IMG/VR virus record: IMGVR_UViG_3300009154_000309
Coordinates: 1-22,162 of that record
From: a virus
Strand: one strand, 5' to 3'
DNA length: 22,162 bases
Part shown: positions 17,877 to 22,162 of the stretch, piece after piece
How positions within the stretch are numbered: the first letter of the stretch is position 1
Layout: each line of letters opens with the position of its first letter
Made by a program: the position numbers and the translations under genes
The notes under the pieces: model-generated
The model's database searches: none
Told to the model about the DNA's origin: nothing
Seen by the model: the letters and a program-made list of their open reading frames with translations, nothing else

Positions 17877-18116
17877 CTATTTGCGCTTCTTGAGCTTTTC
17901 TATGTAGCTAAAGAGGCTGTTGTTCATGGAAGCGGTGGGGGTAGTTACCCCCCAAAACCAGTTGTAAACCGTCATACGGCTTACGTTCAGGTATCTCGCT
18001 ACCTCACTAACAGGCACCCCATGCTTGATACATAGGCGACCCAAGGTTACGCCCAAAGATTTAGCGTCGGCCTTTTTATTGGCGTCCACCAATCTTTGGC
18101 TGTAACCATAACTCAT
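17877..18116 (-). CDS. Small helix-turn-helix DNA-binding protein
   Basis: This 79-aa protein has a clear helix-turn-helix at about 35-55 (VPVSEVARYLNVSRMTVYNW), with the usual Ala in the first helix and S-R-x-T-V in the recognition helix. The tail is Lys/Arg-rich (IEKLKKRK). It starts eight bases after a GAGGA ribosome site formed by the last codons of the upstream gene. It lies three bases from each neighbour, between the ssDNA-binding-like gene and the primase-helicase gene. It could repress or activate the operon, or act as an origin-recognition factor for the adjacent primase. The palindrome at 19506-19518 is a candidate target, but nothing in the sequence links the two directly. Confidence 0.8.
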   Translation of the reverse strand: MSYGYSQRLVDANKKADAKSLGVTLGRLCIKHGVPVSEVARYLNVSRMTVYNWFWGVTTPTASMNNSLFSYIEKLKKRK

Positions 18117-18119
18117 GCT

Positions 18120-19034
18120 TTATTCCTCGTCAGTCCAAGCTGCCACTACAGAATCCAAGTTCTTCTTGGCAGTGACAGCAGGTTCGGCTGCTTTCTTAGA
18201 CTCGCGCTTCTTTGGCTCATCAAAAGGTGGTTCATCCGCAACCGGAGCTTGGGCTTTTGGTGGCTCAGCTACACGTACTGGTGCTTCCAACTTCGGCGCA
18301 CGGGCGGATGCGTCGGCTTGATACGGAGTCAACACAACCATCTTTTGCACCGCAGGTAACGCAGCCACTTTGCTTGTGACACCGTGCTCATGCTTGTTAA
18401 TAAACCGCACAGGGGTGAACAACACCGACTGGTTGTCATTGTCCTCGTTGAAGCTCATCTGTGTAACCACGTAGTCCAAGCTCTTGCCGTTGTTAGCAAG
18501 GTACTTGGTATAGCTCTCAAACGGGTGGGTGTTGTCGCCGACGCTATCACCGAACAACGACTTGGAAGCCAAGTTCATCTGATAGACCTCACCCTCAAGC
18601 GAAGTACCAAAGTCTTCTTCCAGCGTCACCGCAATACGGCGCGAGTAGCGGCATGCCTTGGAGTTGCCCATACCCGAACCCTTGATGTTCTGCTGGCATC
18701 CATCGCAACGGTCAGCTTGGGGGTTTGCTGAACCAGCATCAGGCGCAGTACCGTCATTGGAGAAGCAGTCGGGCGCAGTCGGCTCGGCATCGGGAGTCCA
18801 TGCTTGTGCGTAAAAGATACGCCCAACTTTGGGGGATGCATTGACCACGATGACGTTAAGGTTGCCCTTAATTTTGCCCATCTCTTCGCCGCCGACCATC
18901 TTACGAAAGAGGCCGTTTTTCGGCACAATGCGCTTGACACCAGTACGACCAGCGAGTTGTTTTGTAAGCTCACTGACCCCAGCGGTTTGCAGGAAGTCGG
19001 GGAGGTCTTGGTTTAGTAAAGCAATATTGCTCAT
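18120..19034 (-). CDS. Putative ssDNA-binding protein with four-Cys cluster and acidic tail
   Basis: I chose the ATG at 19034 (MSNIALLNQDLPDFLQ), giving 304 aa. An AAGGA site lies upstream, whereas the 29 extra residues of the longer frame overlap the neighbouring gene and look unlike protein. The body (about 30-240) is rich in beta-type segments (LNVIVVNASPKV, SRRIAVTLEEDF, VLFTPVRFI), which fits an OB-like fold. C90, C110, C113 and C128 form a likely zinc site (C-x19-C-x2-C-x14-C). Residues about 245-290 are a Pro/Ala/Lys/Glu linker and the protein ends in AAWTDEE, an acidic aromatic tip like those of single-strand-binding proteins. Its place beside the primase-helicase and SNF2 genes agrees. 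The gene is certain; the ssDNA-binding role is inferred from the tail, size and context. Confidence 0.7.
   Translation of the reverse strand: MSNIALLNQDLPDFLQTAGVSELTKQLAGRTGVKRIVPKNGLFRKMVGGEEMGKIKGNLNVIVVNASPKVGRIFYAQAWTPDAEPTAPDCFSNDGTAPDAGSANPQADRCDGCQQNIKGSGMGNSKACRYSRRIAVTLEEDFGTSLEGEVYQMNLASKSLFGDSVGDNTHPFESYTKYLANNGKSLDYVVTQMSFNEDNDNQSVLFTPVRFINKHEHGVTSKVAALPAVQKMVVLTPYQADASARAPKLEAPVRVAEPPKAQAPVADEPPFDEPKKRESKKAAEPAVTAKKNLDSVVAAWTDEE
18124..18128 (-). promoter_or_regulatory. Ribosome binding site built from the acidic C-terminal codons of the upstream gene
   Basis: On the minus strand GAGGA lies seven bases ahead of the HTH ATG. It spans the last two glutamate codons of the ssDNA-binding-like gene, so the same bases encode its acidic tail and direct translation of the next gene. 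Confidence 0.7.
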
Positions 19035-19035
19035 T

Positions 19036-19461
19036 TCAGTTTTCCTTTGAACGTCTAACAACCACGGAATAAGAATTCTCCACGTTGAGGCCAACGGGAT
19101 ACAGGTCTGGATTCTCTGCAAGAAAGTCCTTCATGTTGGTTTGATGAAGTCGTTTCTCCAGTAGGCCGAATGCACCCTGTTCTTCGATGAACGTGTACAT
19201 AGAATCCCAATCATTTGTCCAGTACCGTGACTTTACTGAACGCATAATCGTGCCGTGTGGGGTCTTGATGCTGTCGGCTCCGATGCGCTTGCATGCTTCA
19301 AGCATCTCATCTGCGATTACCTGCATCTGCTCTTCGAGGCCCTTGTCTTTCTCCTCGAACTCTTTCTTAGCCGTAGCCCGCTTGTCGCGTATCTTGATAT
19401 ACACGGCAGCTAGCTTGTCCATGTCAACGGAGGTGGTTTCCTCCTGAACTGCTTCGTCCAT
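19036..19461 (-). CDS. Coiled-coil phage protein of unknown function, first gene after the internal promoter
   Basis: This 141-aa protein begins after an AGGAG site and has a long charged helix at about 14-58 (KLAAVYIKIRDKRATAKKEF onward), likely a coiled coil. A compact domain follows (IKTPHGTIMRSVKSRYWTND), then a helical region and a conserved-looking end (NPDLYPVGLNVENSYSVVVR). I recall this layout in many phage genomes next to ssDNA-binding-like genes, without an assigned role. An oligomerising helper of the single-strand protein, or a Gam/Gp157-like nuclease-resistance factor, would fit the coiled coil, but neither is shown. The stop is one base ahead of the next ATG, so the two are tightly coupled. 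Confidence 0.8.
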   Translation of the reverse strand: MDEAVQEETTSVDMDKLAAVYIKIRDKRATAKKEFEEKDKGLEEQMQVIADEMLEACKRIGADSIKTPHGTIMRSVKSRYWTNDWDSMYTFIEEQGAFGLLEKRLHQTNMKDFLAENPDLYPVGLNVENSYSVVVRRSKEN

Positions 19462-19467
19462 TGTTTA

Positions 19468-19472
19468 CTCCT
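19468..19472 (-). promoter_or_regulatory. Strong ribosome binding site for the 141-aa gene
   Basis: AGGAG on the minus strand lies six bases ahead of the ATG at 19461, in the leader of the internal promoter. Confidence 0.75.
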
Positions 19473-19490
19473 GTAGTTAATGGGAGAAGA

Positions 19491-19518
19491 ACTATACCAT
19501 AACTTTTGACATTGTCAA
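19491..19518 (-). promoter_or_regulatory. Sigma70-like promoter with palindromic operator candidate
   Basis: On the minus strand a perfect TTGACA (-35, bases 19518-19513) is followed after 16 bases by TATAGT (-10, bases 19496-19491). Transcription should start near 19484, some 20 bases ahead of the 141-aa gene. The -35 box is one arm of the perfect palindrome TTGACA-A-TGTCAA (19506-19518), a likely operator. The box also overlaps the stop codon of the SNF2 helicase gene. Confidence 0.8.
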
Positions 19519-20903
19519 CGAGTTTCTGAAGAAATTTCTTGTCGGTATAAGTCTATGATTTTGCTGTGGTTTTCGATGTTGCCTTGCAACATGCGGTATA
19601 TCTTGGCCTCAACCGGACTGCCTGTGATGTGCACTACGGTCATGTTGTTGACCTGACCGGGGCGGTCGATACGTGCGTTGGCTTGCAGGTAGGTTTCCAC
19701 GCTGGTACAAGGAGCGTACCAAATAATTGTGTTCGCCGCCGTTAGGGTTAACCCGTGAGATGCAGCTTGGGGTTGGATGAGCAACACCTTGGTTGTGGGC
19801 TGTTCTTGGAACCGCTTAACGATGTTGGAACGGTTGTTAACACTGACGCTCCCGTTGATGACTTCACACGTTATGCCGTTCTTGGTCAGGTGTTTCTCCA
19901 GTAACTCTATGGTGTGAGTAAAGGGCACAAACACCAGCACCTTGTGGCTTGACTCCTCAATGACTTCCTGCACCACATTCAACCGACTGCTCACATCAAA
20001 CTCGATGACTTCGCCCTTGTCGGTATACACCGCACCACCGGCAATTTGCAGCAGCTTGCTTATCTGTACCGCAGCGTTGACCGCGCTCACTTCTTCCCCG
20101 TCGGCTTCGATAAGCATTTGCTTCTTCAGGGTGTTGTAGTACTTAAGCTGTTGCGGCGACATTCGTACATCCCGCTCGGCAAAAACAACCGGAGGTAAGT
20201 CAAGACACTGCTTCTTCTCAAACCTGATAGCGGGCTGAAGAATCTTGTGTACGATGTCTTTTGCATTGGGCTTAGGGACCCAGCGGTACATGCTTACCTT
20301 GGTCATCACCGTGTCCTTGAACTGCCCGAAGAACGGCGACACAGCTTTGGGGTTGACTAACTTAGCTAGTCCGTAAGCATCCACAGGAGACTGCGCAGCG
20401 GGTGTACCCGTAAGCATCCACAACCCCTTGATGGACTTGTTCAGGTCACGCATGATTTTCCAGCGGGTTGTCTGCGCGTTCTTGTATGCGGATGCTTCAT
20501 CCACCACAATCAAGTCAAAGCCGCCTTCGAGGATTTCCTTCTTGACGATGCCGACCCCATCGAAGTTGATGATGACAAACTCCGCATTGCCCCCGATGAT
20601 TTCTTTGCGCTTTTCTGCGCTGCCATAAGCTATCGAAACCGTGCGGTGGATAGCAAACTTAAATAGGTCACTTTGCCACGCCGACTTCATAATGGACAGG
20701 GGGCACACCACTAACACTCGTTTCACCAGACCAACCTGCATGAGGTAGTCCACGGCCCAAATCACTGATGCTGTCTTACCTGTACCTTGCTCGTTGAAGC
20801 AGAAGGCTCTTGGGTTTGCTAATAGGAACTCGGCTGTTAACTTCTGATGCGCGAACGGGGTGAACCCGTGTGGACGGGGCCACTCATACTCTGATAGGTT
20901 CAT
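19515..20903 (-). CDS. SNF2-type superfamily 2 helicase/ATPase
   Basis: This 462-aa protein has the full set of SF2/SNF2 motifs. These are FTPFAHQ (H19-Q20), Walker A NEQGTGKT (37-44), VVDEASAYK with D135-E136, LTGTPA (164-169), ASHGLTLTAAN (381-391) and QANARIDRPGQ (407-417) with the arginine fingers of motif VI. SNF2-like proteins move on double-stranded DNA or remodel protein-DNA complexes, using ATP. The short length and absence of extra domains are normal for phage members. The start has an AAGGA site inside the 62-aa gene, with a 20-base overlap. Together with the nucleases upstream it suggests a recombination, repair or fork-remodelling role; its exact substrate is unknown. Confidence 0.93.
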   Translation of the reverse strand: MNLSEYEWPRPHGFTPFAHQKLTAEFLLANPRAFCFNEQGTGKTASVIWAVDYLMQVGLVKRVLVVCPLSIMKSAWQSDLFKFAIHRTVSIAYGSAEKRKEIIGGNAEFVIINFDGVGIVKKEILEGGFDLIVVDEASAYKNAQTTRWKIMRDLNKSIKGLWMLTGTPAAQSPVDAYGLAKLVNPKAVSPFFGQFKDTVMTKVSMYRWVPKPNAKDIVHKILQPAIRFEKKQCLDLPPVVFAERDVRMSPQQLKYYNTLKKQMLIEADGEEVSAVNAAVQISKLLQIAGGAVYTDKGEVIEFDVSSRLNVVQEVIEESSHKVLVFVPFTHTIELLEKHLTKNGITCEVINGSVSVNNRSNIVKRFQEQPTTKVLLIQPQAASHGLTLTAANTIIWYAPCTSVETYLQANARIDRPGQVNNMTVVHITGSPVEAKIYRMLQGNIENHSKIIDLYRQEISSETR

Positions 20904-21072
20904 CTTCTTCCTTTGGTCTCAATCTAACTTGCATGGTTACCCAATCTACCTGTAGCTTCCCTGCTGCGCTCAAACGCTTGAAGGCAAGGGACAACGCTTC
21001 GTTACCGTCTACTGCCTCTATCGTATGCCAATCTCTCCCAAGTATCAGCAGCCATATACCCTCGTCCGTCAT
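20884..21072 (-). CDS. Small orphan protein between HNH nuclease and SNF2 helicase
   Basis: This 62-aa protein reads MTDEGIWLLILGRDWHTIEA, then LSLAFKRLSAAGKLQVDW and VTMQVRLRPKEEDEPI. Its ATG overlaps the HNH stop as ATGA and its end overlaps the SNF2 start by 20 bases, typical of a co-translated operon gene. The strand and helix alternation looks like a small folded domain, with an acidic C-terminal end. I do not recognise it. It may be an adapter or inhibitor for one of the flanking enzymes, but the sequence gives no direct evidence. A chance ORF is less likely because both junctions are so exact. Confidence 0.6.
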   Translation of the reverse strand: MTDEGIWLLILGRDWHTIEAVDGNEALSLAFKRLSAAGKLQVDWVTMQVRLRPKEEDEPIRV

Positions 21073-21344
21073 TTCTTCGGCTTGTTGACTTTGACCGTGT
21101 GGTCTGAGTTGCGGGTGAAAGAGCGGTTGGCACTTGGGCTTTTCAGCTTCAGATTACCCGCAGCGTTTGTGCCGCCTTTGGATAGGGGGACTGCATGGTC
21201 AATGTCTTTACCGGCTCGGTCAACACCCTTTTTATCCATCTCGGTGCGGGCGCGTTGACGCTCAAGGCGGGGCTTCTCTTCGCCTCGGTCTAGCTGTTGT
21301 TGGTATTCCTTTTTGTAGGGGCGGGGTTTGTTTACGTAGGGCAT
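21069..21344 (-). CDS. HNH endonuclease
   Basis: This 91-aa protein has a basic N-terminus (KPRPYKKEYQQQLDR, then RLERQRARTEMDKK) and an HNH core. The core is DIDHAVPLSKGGTNAAGN with D49 and H50, then a central N64 and SANRSF with N73 as the third-position residue (an H-N-N variant, common in the family). The family cuts DNA with one metal ion. There are no Cys pairs, so no structural zinc is expected. The start follows an AGGAG site eight bases upstream and lies two bases past the nuclease gene. The last four bases overlap the next gene. It may cut phage or host DNA in recombination or packaging, or be a free-standing homing-type nuclease. Confidence 0.88.
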   Translation of the reverse strand: MPYVNKPRPYKKEYQQQLDRGEEKPRLERQRARTEMDKKGVDRAGKDIDHAVPLSKGGTNAAGNLKLKSPSANRSFTRNSDHTVKVNKPKK

Positions 21345-21346
21345 GA

Positions 21347-22012
21347 TTAACTCCTGTTGTACTCACATGACTTTACCGCACAGAACTTGCACAGCGGCCC
21401 GCTGATGGGGTTCCACACCCCGTTCTTTACCGCTGCCTCGATACGGGCAACGTCTTGTGATGGCTTTTCTAAATACTTAGCCATCATTTCTCTGTAGTGC
21501 TCGGCCTTAATCATCTCCTTGCTCACCACAAAGATAAGGGCGGACTTCACCTTCTCCAGCTTCGGGAACTTGGCAAACAGGCCACAAGCTACGATGTCTA
21601 GTTGCTTCACATCCGCATATCTCGCACTCTTGCTTGTCTTGTAATCTACTGAATGGGCTATCCCCTTCTCCTGATTGATAACTACCAAATCGGCTATCCC
21701 ACGCCACCATACATTCGGCGCAGCGAAGTCGCACGCCTCTAAGTCCTTGGTCAACCCCAGCTTCACTTCGCATAACTTTTCTCCTTCCACTTTCTTGAGT
21801 GCGTCCAACGTAGGCTTCATGTATTCAAAGGCGGGGGGAACTGGCACATCGTCGCGGATGTATTCCTCGGCCACCGTGTGAGCGGTCTTGCCATACAGCG
21901 TAGCTTGCGTATCGGGTTCAACAACGTCCTTGGCTATCTTGGTGTGGTAGTACTTCCTTGGACATTGCTGAAACGTCTTTAGGCTGCTGAATGACCAGAC
22001 TATGGGTTTCAT
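21347..22012 (-). CDS. Cas4/RecB-like PD-(D/E)XK nuclease with Fe-S-type cysteines
   Basis: This 221-aa protein matches Cas4 and RecB-family nucleases in length and motif order. It has SSLKTFQQCPRKYY (C17), YGKTAHTVAEEY (H45), WRGIADLV (D108), SVDYKTSK with D123 and K125, and QLDIVACGLF (Q137). The C-terminal CKFCAVKSC supplies C208, C211 and C216. With C17 these give the four-cysteine arrangement that holds a 4Fe-4S cluster in Cas4 and AddB. Such enzymes are single-strand exonucleases used in end resection and recombination. An AAGGA site precedes the ATG, whose first bases overlap the upstream stop as ATGA. No CRISPR array or cas1/cas2 gene lies near, so a phage recombination role is more likely than adaptation. 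Confidence 0.92.
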   Translation of the reverse strand: MKPIVWSFSSLKTFQQCPRKYYHTKIAKDVVEPDTQATLYGKTAHTVAEEYIRDDVPVPPAFEYMKPTLDALKKVEGEKLCEVKLGLTKDLEACDFAAPNVWWRGIADLVVINQEKGIAHSVDYKTSKSARYADVKQLDIVACGLFAKFPKLEKVKSALIFVVSKEMIKAEHYREMMAKYLEKPSQDVARIEAAVKNGVWNPISGPLCKFCAVKSCEYNRS

Positions 22013-22161
22013 TTTGTTCCTTGTTGCCCGTGTTCAAACCTTGCGGCTCGGGCAGCGGCGTATGCCTCCACTACTTTAGGGTAGTGCTTAGCTGTATATA
22101 CTTGCCTCATATCAATCCCCCAATTGTCTCCTTCGTGGTCCAAACCATACACGGGCTCTAC
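22009..22161 (-). CDS. C-terminal part of an unknown phage protein (5' truncated)
   Basis: The minus-strand frame is open from the window edge and encodes 50 residues before a TGA at 22011-22009, which overlaps the nuclease start as ATGA. It starts VEPVYGLDHEGDNWGIDM and ends in a helical, Ala/Arg-rich segment (YAAARAARFEHGQQG). I do not recognise it. Clean coding character and the exact overlap make it a real gene of the leftward operon. Confidence 0.65.
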   Translation of the reverse strand, partial: VEPVYGLDHEGDNWGIDMRQVYTAKHYPKVVEAYAAARAARFEHGQQGTK

Positions 22162-22162
22162 A

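Noticed and set aside
19035-19121. 29-residue N-terminal extension of the ssDNA-binding-like gene
   Set aside because: It overlaps the 141-aa gene, has no ribosome site and lacks protein-like sequence; the ATG at 19034 has AAGGA upstream.
21347-22012. Cas4 as a sign of a CRISPR system
   Set aside because: No repeat-spacer array and no cas1 or cas2 gene appear in the window; phage recombination nucleases share the same motifs.
22020-22060. GTTCAAACC resembling a tRNA T-loop
   Set aside because: There are no matching acceptor or anticodon stems, and the bases encode the truncated minus-strand protein.

Overview
The window looks like part of a tailed double-stranded DNA phage genome, probably from an aquatic bacterial host. 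The evidence is very tight gene packing with ATGA overlaps, large alanine/glutamine/glycine-rich virion proteins, a GNAT-like small protein beside giant internal-virion-type proteins, and a separate replication/recombination operon. The large final virion gene, next to a small GNAT-like gene, recalls the internal virion (ejection) cassette of podoviruses such as T7 (gp13 to gp16). That is an inference from layout and composition, not from alignment. I see no integrase, tRNA, CRISPR array or insertion sequence, and no DNA polymerase, RNA polymerase, terminase, portal or capsid gene here.

Rightward half (1-14785): five plus-strand genes. First comes the 3' end of a tail or fibre-type gene (1-186). 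It is followed by a 1103-aa virion protein with a C-terminal SDSIPA module (224-3535), a 135-aa GNAT-fold protein (3538-3945), a 924-aa Gln/Ala-rich virion protein (3962-6736) and a 2679-aa multidomain giant (6746-14785). The giant carries a duplicated N-terminal linear motif, amphipathic membrane-like segments, an internal GNAT-like domain, an AT-hook-like motif, a long charged coiled coil, an HExxH metallopeptidase domain and a long C-terminal region of the phage polyvalent-protein type. The gaps are 2-37 bases, so this is one late transcription unit.

Junction (14786-14857): the two operons converge on a strong hairpin whose T-tract lies only on the leftward side. It is therefore a proper intrinsic terminator for the minus-strand operon. 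A smaller hairpin lies beside it.

Leftward half (22161-14858, minus strand). In transcription order the genes are a 5'-truncated unknown, a Cas4/RecB-like PD-(D/E)XK nuclease with a four-Cys Fe-S pattern, an HNH nuclease, a 62-aa orphan and an SNF2-type helicase. A clear sigma70-like promoter follows, overlapping a palindrome. Then come a 141-aa coiled-coil protein, a 304-aa ssDNA-binding-like protein with four cysteines and an acidic tail, a 79-aa helix-turn-helix protein, a 950-aa PrimPol-helicase and a 64-aa orphan. Together they form an early nucleic-acid-processing module: end resection and DNA cutting, ATP-driven remodelling, strand coating, priming and unwinding. The internal promoter would let the replication half be expressed separately from the nuclease half.

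No non-coding stretch longer than 75 bases exists; coding density is near 99%. The least explained parts are the architecture of the 2679-aa protein, the GG-repeat motifs shared by two virion proteins and the small orphan genes of the leftward operon.
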